Below, one piece after another: positions 49,682 to 56,795 of a stretch of 56,795 nucleotides of DNA. Each line of letters begins with the position of its first letter. The stretch's first letter is position 1. The stretch covers positions 1 through 56,795 of the forward strand of contig CALXYI010000041.1 of the NCBI GenBank assembly GCA_944392935.1, given 5' to 3'. The notes under the pieces were generated by a model, which did not search any database, was not told where the DNA came from, and saw only the letters and a list, made by a program, of their open reading frames with translations. Source of the stretch: an uncultured Spirochaetaceae bacterium. GTDB lineage: Bacteria > Spirochaetota > Spirochaetia > Sphaerochaetales > Sphaerochaetaceae. The position numbers were made by a program, and so were the translations under genes.

Positions 49682-49695
49682 ATACCTAAACCGCC

Positions 49696-50238
49696 TTATT
49701 TCTTGCCACCGGACTTACCGACCTTGCGGCGGATAGTCTCGTCTTCGTACTTGATACCCTTGCCCTTGTACGGCTCAGGTCCCCTGAGAGAGCGGATCTC
49801 GGCCGCGCACTTGCCGACCTTCTCCTTGCTGATACCGCTGATGGTGAGCTTCGCAGGACCATCTGCCGTGATCGCTATCCCCTCCGGGATGATGTACTCG
49901 ATAGGCATTGAGTATCCGAGGTTGAGCGTGAGGATATTGTCCTTGAGCTCTGCCCTGTAGCCTACTCCGTTTATGAGGAGGACCTTCTGGAATCCCTTCG
50001 ACACGCCTTCGATCATGTTGCGGATCAGCTGGCGGTAGAGACCATGATAGCTCTTTGAGAGCTTCTCATCGTTCTTCCTCGTGACGACTACCTCGTTTCC
50101 CTGGACCTCAACCGTGACTTCGGGCCTTGTCTGGATCTCAAGGGATCCCTTGGGGCCTGTCACCGCGACGTGGCCGTTATCAACCTTGACTTCTACCTTC
50201 TCCGGGATCTGAACCGGAAGCTTTCCTATTCTGGACAT
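49696..50238 (-). CDS. rplF: Ribosomal protein L6
   Basis: A 180-residue L6, [19 protein letters not shown] at the start and the [32 protein letters not shown] end that contacts the sarcin-ricin region. Two repeated alpha/beta domains fill the length. Confidence 0.98.
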   Translation of the reverse strand: MSRIGKLPVQIPEKVEVKVDNGHVAVTGPKGSLEIQTRPEVTVEVQGNEVVVTRKNDEKLSKSYHGLYRQLIRNMIEGVSKGFQKVLLINGVGYRAELKDNILTLNLGYSMPIEYIIPEGIAITADGPAKLTISGISKEKVGKCAAEIRSLRGPEPYKGKGIKYEDETIRRKVGKSGGKK

Positions 50239-50249
50239 CTCAGCACTCC

Positions 50250-50648
50250 TTACCAGATCGAGCAGATAAGCTCACCGCCGACCTTGGCCTCCTTGGCCTT
50301 CTTGCCGGTGATGACACCTGTCGAGGAAGAGACAACCACGACACCGATTCCGTTGTAGACGGACGGCATGTCCTTGTAGCCGCAGTAGACACGGCGGCCA
50401 GGCGTGGAGATACGCTTCAGGCCATGGAGCACAGGTGACTGATCGTCGCCGTACTTAAGGAAGATGCGGATGTAAACAGCATCGTCCTTCGTGACCTTCT
50501 TGAAATTCTTGATGAAGCCCTCGTTCTTAAGGATCTTGATGATCTGAAGCTTAAGATTGGAAGCGCTCACATCCACTTTCTCATGCTTTGCCTGACTAGC
50601 ATTCCTGATCTTAGTCAGCATATCTGCAATTGGATCACTAACTGCCAT
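50250..50648 (-). CDS. rpsH: Ribosomal protein S8
   Basis: A 132-residue S8 ([14 protein letters not shown] at the start; [15 protein letters not shown] and [32 protein letters not shown] at the end). In other bacteria S8 also represses the spc operon by binding its mRNA. Confidence 0.98.
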   Translation of the reverse strand: MAVSDPIADMLTKIRNASQAKHEKVDVSASNLKLQIIKILKNEGFIKNFKKVTKDDAVYIRIFLKYGDDQSPVLHGLKRISTPGRRVYCGYKDMPSVYNGIGVVVVSSSTGVITGKKAKEAKVGGELICSIW

Positions 50649-50657
50649 ACTTCACTC

Positions 50658-50843
50658 CTACCAGCTCGACTTCGTTACGCCAGGGATCTGGCCTTCGCTA
50701 GCCAGCTTCCTGAAGCAGATCCTGCACATATCAAACTGGCGCATATATCCACGCGGGCGTCCGCAGATCCTGCAGCGGTTGTACCTGCGTGTGGAGAACT
50801 TGGGCTCCTTCTTCGACTTTACTATAAGTGACGTCTTTGCCAT
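50658..50843 (-). CDS. rpsN: Ribosomal protein S14, zinc-binding type
   Basis: A 61-residue short-form S14 with zinc ligands Cys24, Cys27, Cys40 and Cys43 ([10 protein letters not shown] and [10 protein letters not shown]). With L31 and L36 it makes three ribosomal proteins in this window that carry zinc sites; no zinc-free paralogue is seen here. Confidence 0.98.
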   Translation of the reverse strand: MAKTSLIVKSKKEPKFSTRRYNRCRICGRPRGYMRQFDMCRICFRKLASEGQIPGVTKSSW

Positions 50844-50854
50844 CTATAAGCTCC

Positions 50855-51415
50855 TTACTTTGCAGCGAACGGCATGCCGATTGCCTTGAGGAGAGCATAG
50901 CCCTGCTCATCGGTCTGTGCAGTCGTCACGATAGCGACATTGAGGCCGCTGATCCTCTCGATCTTGTCGTAGTCAATCTCGGGGAAGATGATCTGCTCGG
51001 TGATTCCGAGAGAGTAGTTCCCATGACCATCGAAAGCATTCGGGTTGACACCCCTGAAGTCCTTGACGCGGGGAAGCGCGATGCAGATGAGGCGCTCGAG
51101 GAAATACCACATGTTATCTCCGCGGAGCGTGACCATGGCACCGATCTCCTGTCCCTCACGGACCTTGAAGTTGGCGATGGACTTCCTTGCCTTCGTCTTA
51201 ACGACATGCTGTCCTGTGATCTGCTCGAGTTCCTTGACTGCTGCATCAAGGAGCTTCTTGTTGGTTGTAGCCTCGCCTACTCCGACCGATACCGTGATCT
51301 TCTCGATCTTCGGGATCTGCATCGGCGACTTGAAGGCGAAATCCTTCATGAGCTGAGGTGCAACTGTCTCAAGATACTTCTTCCTGAAATTCGGGATAAA
51401 CTTCTCTTCTGCCAT
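50855..51415 (-). CDS. rplE: Ribosomal protein L5
   Basis: A 186-residue L5 ([21 protein letters not shown] at the start, [21 protein letters not shown] in the second half) that binds 5S rRNA and forms a bridge to S13. I start at ATG 51415, one base after the rplX stop; the open frame upstream lies within rplX. Confidence 0.97.
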   Translation of the reverse strand: MAEEKFIPNFRKKYLETVAPQLMKDFAFKSPMQIPKIEKITVSVGVGEATTNKKLLDAAVKELEQITGQHVVKTKARKSIANFKVREGQEIGAMVTLRGDNMWYFLERLICIALPRVKDFRGVNPNAFDGHGNYSLGITEQIIFPEIDYDKIERISGLNVAIVTTAQTDEQGYALLKAIGMPFAAK

Positions 51416-51416
51416 C

Positions 51417-51716
51417 TCAGAGCACCTCTCCTGTCTTCTTCGCGTAACGGATCTTCTTTCCGTTCTCGATCCTGTATCCGACCCTTGAGACCTTGTCCTT
51501 GGAGACAAGCTGCACGTTGGAAACGTGGATCGGAGCCTCGATCTCAATGATTCCGCCCTTGTCCTGGGCATTCCTCTTCTTCATGGCCTTCGAGACCATG
51601 TTGGCACCCTGGACAATGACCCTCTCGCTCTTGGGGTCGATCTTGATGATCTTGCCTGTAAGGCCCTTATCCTTTCCGGCAATGATCCTGACTGTGTCAT
51701 TCTTCTTCAGTCTCAT
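51417..51716 (-). CDS. rplX: Ribosomal protein L24
   Basis: A 99-residue L24 with the KOW motif near the start ([21 protein letters not shown]). It initiates 50S assembly. ATG 51716 gives the family start MRLKK; the upstream ATG adds ten unconserved residues. Confidence 0.97.
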   Translation of the reverse strand: MRLKKNDTVRIIAGKDKGLTGKIIKIDPKSERVIVQGANMVSKAMKKRNAQDKGGIIEIEAPIHVSNVQLVSKDKVSRVGYRIENGKKIRYAKKTGEVL

Positions 51717-51726
51717 CTCAAAACTC

Positions 51727-52092
51727 CTACAACACTTCCGGCGCAAGGGAAACGATCTTCATGTAGTTCTCGCGAAGCTCTCTCGCGACTGGTCCGAAGA
51801 TGCGCTTTCCGCGCGGGTTATTGTTGGCATCGATGACTACGCAAGCATTGTCATCGAACCTGATATAGGTACCGTCAGGTCTGCGGTATTCCTTCTTTGT
51901 GCGGACAACAACTGCCTTGAAAACATCGCCCTTCTTGATGGCTCCGTTCGGGAGAGCGTCCTTGACTGCCACTACGATGATGTCGCCTACGCCGGCTACG
52001 TATCTGTGGCTGCCACCGAGAACCTTGATGCACTGCACACGCTTTGCACCGCTGTTGTCAGCGACATTAAGATAAGTCTGCATCTGTATCAT
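51727..52092 (-). CDS. rplN: Ribosomal protein L14
   Basis: A 121-residue L14 ([21 protein letters not shown] at the start, [14 protein letters not shown] and [28 protein letters not shown] at the end). It forms an inter-subunit bridge. AAGGAG lies seven bases before the ATG. Confidence 0.98.
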   Translation of the reverse strand: MIQMQTYLNVADNSGAKRVQCIKVLGGSHRYVAGVGDIIVVAVKDALPNGAIKKGDVFKAVVVRTKKEYRRPDGTYIRFDDNACVVIDANNNPRGKRIFGPVARELRENYMKIVSLAPEVL

Positions 52093-52104
52093 GGCGAATC
52101 TCCT

Positions 52105-52356
52105 TTAGCGTGCCTTCTCGACGATCTCTTCGAGTCTCCAGCACTTGTCCTTGGAAAGGTGGCGGCACTCGACGACACGGACGGTATCACCGATATGGGC
52201 TTCGTTCTTCTCGTCGTGAGCCTTGACCTTCTTCGTGGAGACCACGTACTTCTTGTAGATCGGATGAAGGGTCCTGTTCGCGATCGCGACTACGATGGTC
52301 TTATCCATCTTGTCACTCACTACCAAGCCTGTCATTTTCTTCTTGTTTGCTTCCAT
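52105..52356 (-). CDS. rpsQ: Ribosomal protein S17
   Basis: An 83-residue S17 ([38 protein letters not shown]). I prefer ATG 52356 with AGAGG eight bases upstream; a GTG at 52374 overlapping the rpmC stop as GTGA is possible and would add six residues. Confidence 0.95.
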   Translation of the reverse strand: MEANKKKMTGLVVSDKMDKTIVVAIANRTLHPIYKKYVVSTKKVKAHDEKNEAHIGDTVRVVECRHLSKDKCWRLEEIVEKAR

Positions 52357-52370
52357 TTCCCGTGCCTCTC

Positions 52371-52580
52371 TCACTTATCCGAGCTCTTTGCAATACCGAT
52401 GTCCACTGCGTGGATGCGTGTATTGAGACGCGCGATATCCCTTCTGGTTGTCCTGAGCAGCATCGGATTGTCGAGGTGACCGAGAACCTTCTGCAGCCTG
52501 AGATCGATCATCTGCTTCCTGAGCTTTGCGCGCTCTGCCTCCAGCTCCTTATAGCTGAGATTCCTATACGACTTCTTCAT
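52371..52580 (-). CDS. rpmC: Ribosomal protein L29
   Basis: A 69-residue helical L29 ([22 protein letters not shown], then [19 protein letters not shown]) at the tunnel exit, where trigger factor docks. Confidence 0.97.
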   Translation of the reverse strand: MKKSYRNLSYKELEAERAKLRKQMIDLRLQKVLGHLDNPMLLRTTRRDIARLNTRIHAVDIGIAKSSDK

Positions 52581-52588
52581 AACTCAAC

Positions 52589-53005
52589 TCACTCCATATC
52601 CGAGCGGACGACGAACCTTGTCTTGATCGGAAGCTTTGAAGCCGCAAGCTCAAGAGCCTCTCTCGCAAGCTGCTCATCGACGCCTCCCATCTCGAACATG
52701 ATGGCTCCTGTCTTCACGACTGCGACCCATCCCTCAGGACTTCCCTTTCCATTTCCCTGCCTTGTCTCAGCAGGCTTCTTCGTATACGGCATGTCGGGGT
52801 AGATGCGGATCCACACCTTTCCACCGCGCTTCACGTGACGCGTCATGGCAACACGGGCAGCCTCGATCTGGCGGTTCGTGATCCACCTCGGCTCGGTAGC
52901 CATAAGACCGTACTCGCCGAATGCCAGCGAATTACCTCTGTGTGCAACGCCGTGGCGCTCACCGCGCTGCTTCTTCCTGAACTTTATTCTCTTAGGACTA
53001 AGCAT
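52589..53005 (-). CDS. rplP: Ribosomal protein L16
   Basis: A 138-residue L16 ([19 protein letters not shown] at the start, [20 protein letters not shown] [18 protein letters not shown], then [15 protein letters not shown]). It positions A-site tRNA on the 50S subunit. Confidence 0.98.
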   Translation of the reverse strand: MLSPKRIKFRKKQRGERHGVAHRGNSLAFGEYGLMATEPRWITNRQIEAARVAMTRHVKRGGKVWIRIYPDMPYTKKPAETRQGNGKGSPEGWVAVVKTGAIMFEMGGVDEQLAREALELAASKLPIKTRFVVRSDME

Positions 53006-53009
53006 TTCC

Positions 53010-53720
53010 TCAGCTCCTTGCCTCAGCTGTCTCAGCTGTCTTCTTCTTCACCAGAGTACCGACAGTCTCATCCTCGGCCTTGCCATTGTCATAGATCTCG
53101 CCATTGAAGACCCATACCTTGACGCCGATGCAGCCGAATGTCGTATTCGCAGTGGCTGTACCATAGTCGATATCGGCACGGAGCGTATGGAGAGGCACGC
53201 GGCCTTCCTTCATCCACTCAGTCCTCTTCATCTCAGCACCGCCGAGACGGCCCGAGCACTGGATCTTGATACCCTGCACACCACCGTTCATGGCCCTGGA
53301 GATCGCATTCTTGAGAGCGCGCCTGAAAGCACCGCGTCCCTCAAGCTGGCGTGCGATGCTCTGTGCGATGAGCGAAGCGTCGCATTCTGCCTTCTTGATC
53401 TCCCTGATCTTGATCTGGACCTTCTTCTCCGTGAGCTTCTGCATCTTCTCGCAGAGCTTCTCGACATTGGCACCCTTCGCACCGATGATGATGCCCGGGC
53501 GTGCCGTGCCGACTACGAGCGTGATGCGGCCTGGCTTGCGGATGATCTCCACATCGCTGATCTCCGCACCGCTCACCTCCGGAGCTGCAAGAAGAGCCTT
53601 CCTCAGCCTGAGGTCCTCGTGGAGAGTCTCCTTGTACTCCCTGGGATCGACATACCACTTGGACTCCCAAGTCTTGTTCACACCTAATCTAAGTCCGACT
53701 GGATTAACTTTCTGGCCCAT
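53010..53720 (-). CDS. rpsC: Ribosomal protein S3
   Basis: A 236-residue S3 with the KH domain ([24 protein letters not shown]) and the C-terminal domain (GALGRAEMARTEW-like [29 protein letters not shown]). It lines the mRNA entry channel. The start overlaps the rplV stop as TAATG. Confidence 0.98.
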   Translation of the reverse strand: MGQKVNPVGLRLGVNKTWESKWYVDPREYKETLHEDLRLRKALLAAPEVSGAEISDVEIIRKPGRITLVVGTARPGIIIGAKGANVEKLCEKMQKLTEKKVQIKIREIKKAECDASLIAQSIARQLEGRGAFRRALKNAISRAMNGGVQGIKIQCSGRLGGAEMKRTEWMKEGRVPLHTLRADIDYGTATANTTFGCIGVKVWVFNGEIYDNGKAEDETVGTLVKKKTAETAEARS

Positions 53721-54076
53721 TATCTTCCCACCTTCTCATCTACTACGACAGTGATATGAGACATCCTTCTGAGGAGGATGTCGCGCTTTCCATGGGAGCG
53801 CGGCCATACTCTCTTGAGCCTCGGACCGTCATCGATCTTAAGACCTGCGACATAGAGGGAATCCTCATCCATCATCCTATTCTGGCTAAGTGCATTGGCA
53901 CCAGCGGACTTAAGAACCTTGAGGATGAGCCTTGCACCCTTCTGCGGCATTGCCTCGAGTATAGCCACAGCCTCCGTGTATCCCTTGCCACGGACGAGAT
54001 CCGCTACCGGGCGTACCTTGGAAGGAGAGACCAGAAGATACTTGGCAACTGCTTTATAACCTTTCTTAGTTTCCAT
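53720..54076 (-). CDS. rplV: Ribosomal protein L22
   Basis: A 118-residue L22 (KYLLVSPSKVRPVADLVRGK, SAGANALSQNRMMDEDSLYV, RSHGKRDILLRRMSHITVVV). Its loop reaches into the exit tunnel. The ATG at 54076 follows AAGG by eight bases; a GTG one codon earlier is less likely. Confidence 0.97.
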   Translation of the reverse strand: METKKGYKAVAKYLLVSPSKVRPVADLVRGKGYTEAVAILEAMPQKGARLILKVLKSAGANALSQNRMMDEDSLYVAGLKIDDGPRLKRVWPRSHGKRDILLRRMSHITVVVDEKVGR

Positions 54077-54088
54077 CACTTCAACCTT

Positions 54089-54361
54089 TTACTTAGCCGC
54101 CTTGTCAGATGCGTGACCGCGGAAAATGCGGGTAGGTGCGAACTCACCGAGCTTGTGCCCTACCAGATTCTCTGTCACGTAGACAGGGACCCATGTCTTT
54201 CCGTTATAAACGGAGATTGTCTGCCCAACCATCTCCGGGATGATCGTAGAGCTACGCGAGTAGGTCTTGATCATCTGCTTCTGACCAGTCTTGTTGGATT
54301 CCATGACCCTCTTAAGGAGCTTAGCTTCGATAAAAGGACCTTTCTTGATTGACCTTGCCAC
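54089..54361 (-). CDS. rpsS: Ribosomal protein S19
   Basis: A 90-residue S19 ([19 protein letters not shown], then [42 protein letters not shown]) on the head of the 30S subunit next to S13. Confidence 0.98.
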   Translation of the reverse strand: MARSIKKGPFIEAKLLKRVMESNKTGQKQMIKTYSRSSTIIPEMVGQTISVYNGKTWVPVYVTENLVGHKLGEFAPTRIFRGHASDKAAK

Positions 54362-54374
54362 TTTCCTACTCCTA

Positions 54375-55199
54375 CTACTTGCGTCTCTTCACGATGAAGC
54401 TGTTGGACGGCTTCTTCTTCGAACGGGTCTTGCCGCCCTTGGTCGGCTTGCCCCACGGCGTCACAGGATGGCGTCCTGCAGCTGTCTTGCCCTCACCACC
54501 ACCATGCGGATGATCGATCGGGTTCATGACGACACCTCTCACCTTCGGCCTTCTGCCCAGATGCCTTGAGGCACCGGCCTTTCCGAGGGAGATGTTCATG
54601 TGATCCTCGTTGCCGAGCACGCCGATCGTGGCATAGCACTCACCGAAGACCATCCTCATCTCGCCTGAAGGCAGGCGGAGCGTCACGTAATCGCCTTCCT
54701 TGGCGACAACTGCCGCACTGAGGCCTGCAGAGCGCACGAGCTGCCCACCGCGTCCAAGCGTAAGCTCAACGTTGTGCACATTCATGCCGAGCGGGATGTT
54801 CTTGAGAGGAAGCGCATTGCCTGCCGTAAGCGGAGCCGTAGGCCCGGATACCACGGTCGTTCCGACCGTCACACCCTTCGGTGCGAGGATATAGCGCTTC
54901 TCGCCGTCCTTATAGAACACAAGAGCGATATTGACGCTTCTGTTCGGATCGTACTCGATTGTCCTCACCACTCCGGGCACGCCGTACTTGTCACGGCGGA
55001 AATCGATGATCCTGTATGCCCTCTTATGGCCACCGCCGCGGCGGCGTACGCTTACGCGGCCGAAATCATCGCGGCCTGCACGCCTGTGGAGCTTTGTCGT
55101 GAGGGACTTCTCCGGCTTGTCTGCCGTGACCTCGGAGCGTACAAGGACGATCCTCTGGCGGAGTCCAGGAGTATTTGGTTTATATGTCTTAAGAGCCAT
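54375..55199 (-). CDS. rplB: Ribosomal protein L2
   Basis: A 274-residue L2, [18 protein letters not shown] at the start and the conserved [18 protein letters not shown] loop with the His implicated near the peptidyl-transferase centre. Confidence 0.98.
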   Translation of the reverse strand: MALKTYKPNTPGLRQRIVLVRSEVTADKPEKSLTTKLHRRAGRDDFGRVSVRRRGGGHKRAYRIIDFRRDKYGVPGVVRTIEYDPNRSVNIALVFYKDGEKRYILAPKGVTVGTTVVSGPTAPLTAGNALPLKNIPLGMNVHNVELTLGRGGQLVRSAGLSAAVVAKEGDYVTLRLPSGEMRMVFGECYATIGVLGNEDHMNISLGKAGASRHLGRRPKVRGVVMNPIDHPHGGGEGKTAAGRHPVTPWGKPTKGGKTRSKKKPSNSFIVKRRK

Positions 55200-55213
55200 C
55201 TTTCCTTATCTCC

Positions 55214-55516
55214 TCATACACCCTCGATGGCCTGGATCGACTGTCCCTTGGCCAGGGTAACTATCGCTTTCTTCCAGGAAGGGGTGTATCCCTTGATATA
55301 TCCGCCCTTGCCCCTGGAGAACTTCGGCTTGCCGCCGACATTCATCACGTTGCACTTGATGCACTCTACGCCGAATGCTTCCTTCACAGCTGCCATGATC
55401 TCGAACTTGTTGGCTGCGGGATCGACACGGAAGGTATACTTCCTGCATTCTGCCTCGCGTGCGAGGTTCGACTTCTCGCTGAGAATCGGTGCAATGATAA
55501 CTCTATCTGCTCTCAT
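55214..55516 (-). CDS. rplW: Ribosomal protein L23
   Basis: A 100-residue L23 (RVIIAPILSEKSNLAREAECRKYTFRVD, then NVGGKPKFSRGKGGYIKGYTPSWKKAIVTL). It forms the docking site for trigger factor and SRP at the tunnel exit. Confidence 0.97.
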   Translation of the reverse strand: MRADRVIIAPILSEKSNLAREAECRKYTFRVDPAANKFEIMAAVKEAFGVECIKCNVMNVGGKPKFSRGKGGYIKGYTPSWKKAIVTLAKGQSIQAIEGV

Positions 55517-55527
55517 CTCTCGTCTCC

Positions 55528-56157
55528 TTATCTCTCACCATAGAAGCTATTGAGATTAGAAGCTGCGCCCTTGAGCATCAGGATCTTCTTCCCATAGAGG
55601 AGCTCTTTTGCTGAGAGCTTGTCATATGCCTGCACGTGCACATTCGGGATGTTCCTTGCCGCGCGGCGGATCATGCAGTCATCATCCTTCATGATGATGA
55701 GTGTGCGCTCCTTATCCACGCCGAATGCCTTCACGATGCTGACGATATCCTTCGTCTTGCCCTGCTCGCTGGTGAAATCATCGACAACGACCAGCCTCTC
55801 CTCCTGAACGCCGAGCGTAAGAAGGCTCTTCATGGCAAGCCTCTTGACCTTCTTCGGGAGCGAATAGGAGTAATCCCTCGGCTTCGGTCCGAAGATCGTG
55901 CCGCCACCGACGGTGATCGGGGACTTCTTGTCTCCGCGCCTTGCGTTTCCGGTTCCCTTCTGCTTGTAAGGCTTGGTGTTGCTGTAGTTCACCTCTGCGC
56001 GCGTCTTGGTGCATGCCGTACCTACGCGGCGGTTAGCAAGCTCATTCCTTATGGCATGGTATATCGAACCCGTTGATACCTTCACATTGAATACGGCATC
56101 AGAGAGCTCGATCGTCCCGGTTTCCTTTCCTTCGATGGAAAATACTTTCTGTTCCAT
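55528..56157 (-). CDS. rplD: Ribosomal protein L4
   Basis: A 209-residue L4 with the tunnel-facing loop (TKPYKQKGTGNARRGDKKSPITVGGGTIFGPKPRDY). In enterobacteria L4 also controls its own S10 operon; whether it does so here is unknown. Confidence 0.98.
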   Translation of the reverse strand: MEQKVFSIEGKETGTIELSDAVFNVKVSTGSIYHAIRNELANRRVGTACTKTRAEVNYSNTKPYKQKGTGNARRGDKKSPITVGGGTIFGPKPRDYSYSLPKKVKRLAMKSLLTLGVQEERLVVVDDFTSEQGKTKDIVSIVKAFGVDKERTLIIMKDDDCMIRRAARNIPNVHVQAYDKLSAKELLYGKKILMLKGAASNLNSFYGER

Positions 56158-56167
56158 ATCCTGCCTC

Positions 56168-56788
56168 TTACTTCTTTACCGCTTTTCTCACGACTACAGT
56201 GCTCTGAGCCGGTCCGGGAATAGCGCCCTTTACCATAAGAACCTGCATCTCGCTGTCGACTGCGACAACCTTAAGATTAAGTACAGTTGTCTTCACATTG
56301 CCCATGTGACCTGCCATGCGGTGTCCCTTGAATGTGTGTGACGGTGTCGATGACATAGCCGTACCGCCAAGATCCCTGTGGAACTTGGAACCATGGGTAG
56401 CCCTTCCGCCGCCGAAGCCATAGCGCTTCATGCCGCCCTGATAGCCCTTACCCTTGGATGTACCCGTGACATCGACGAATGCGACATCCTTGAAGAGATC
56501 CACACCCAGAACGTCACCGACCTTGACCTCGCTGTCATAGTCCCTGAACTCCATCACTGTCTGACGAGGCTCAGTGATGTCCTTGAACTGTCCTGCGAAC
56601 GGCTTTGTCGTCTGGCTCTTCTTCCTGTTGCCAGTGCCAAGCACAGCTGCTGAATAGCCGTTCTTCTCCTCGGTCCTGTTTGCGATGACTACGTTGTCCT
56701 CTATCTTGATAACAGTCACAGGGGTAAGTCTGCCATTGGCATCAAACACCTGTGTCATTCCAACTTTTTTGCCGATAAGCCCTAACAT
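56168..56788 (-). CDS. rplC: Ribosomal protein L3
   Basis: A 206-residue L3 (MLGLIGKKVGMTQVFDANGR at the start; GKGYQGGMKRYGFGGGRATHGSKFHRDLGG with the Gln that is methylated in some bacteria; MAGHMGNVKTTV). It is the first gene of the superoperon inside the window; rpsJ should lie just beyond the right edge. Confidence 0.98.
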   Translation of the reverse strand: MLGLIGKKVGMTQVFDANGRLTPVTVIKIEDNVVIANRTEEKNGYSAAVLGTGNRKKSQTTKPFAGQFKDITEPRQTVMEFRDYDSEVKVGDVLGVDLFKDVAFVDVTGTSKGKGYQGGMKRYGFGGGRATHGSKFHRDLGGTAMSSTPSHTFKGHRMAGHMGNVKTTVLNLKVVAVDSEMQVLMVKGAIPGPAQSTVVVRKAVKK

Positions 56789-56795
56789 CTCTTAC

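Overview
The window most likely comes from a host-associated spirochaete, probably in the Spirochaetales near Sphaerochaeta or Treponema. The evidence is a long spirochaete-type coiled-coil membrane protein (35454-37334), a grpE-dnaK-dnaJ cluster close to a merged S10/spc/alpha ribosomal superoperon, an IscU-BFD scaffold, a PSP1-family protein and a complete PtsI. Base composition is moderately GC-rich apart from the first ~1.2 kb, which is visibly AT-richer. No stretch over 300 bases lacks a gene. I saw no rRNA, tRNA, CRISPR array or complete insertion sequence.

1-1620, accessory edge: a 75-aa helix-turn-helix gene with its own terminator, an AT-rich beta-helix lipoprotein, and a DUF4186 gene. 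The lipoprotein promoter carries a nine-G run in its -35/-10 spacer and a second nine-G run just upstream, the layout of a phase-variable promoter. 1627-9323: a LysR regulator divergent from an operon of FAD oxidoreductase, tripartite carboxylate transporter (tctC-tctB-tctA), serC and threonine aldolase, which looks like one uptake-and-conversion pathway of unknown substrate. 9368-15286: a TGS/uridine-kinase-like nucleoside kinase, an iscS-iscU-HTH operon, a flavin reductase-like protein, a broken O6-methylguanine methyltransferase gene and a GrpB-cytidine deaminase fusion.

15383-18517: a TetR-led redox cluster with a cytoplasmic flavodoxin, an ABM-type monooxygenase, a possible 50-aa ORF, an exported flavodoxin and a DUF362 protein. 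18522-19282: a manganese (yybP-ykoY) riboswitch with a readable terminator, in front of mntP. 19314-21503: a degenerate galactokinase-like protein, surE and a YkgJ-type cysteine-cluster protein. 21558-28471: rho-rpmE; rpsT-HU-lnt-cinA; and a PSP1 protein. 28495-30806: dusB and a divergent PurD homologue.

30816-35441: the grpE-dnaK-dnaJ-rlmB chaperone operon. 35454-41267: ptsI-der-HAD phosphatase-coiled-coil protein, read as one overlapping chain. 41365-44283: a GerMN-like membrane protein, then rny and its metallophosphoesterase partner. 44416-56788: the ribosomal superoperon from rplC to rplQ (rpsJ would lie just outside), ending in a clear terminator; infA, adk, map and rpsD are absent from it. 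Several genes (ptsI, the GerMN-like gene, the nucleoside kinase) lack a Shine-Dalgarno sequence and have a -10-like box 6-7 bases before ATG, which suggests leaderless transcripts.
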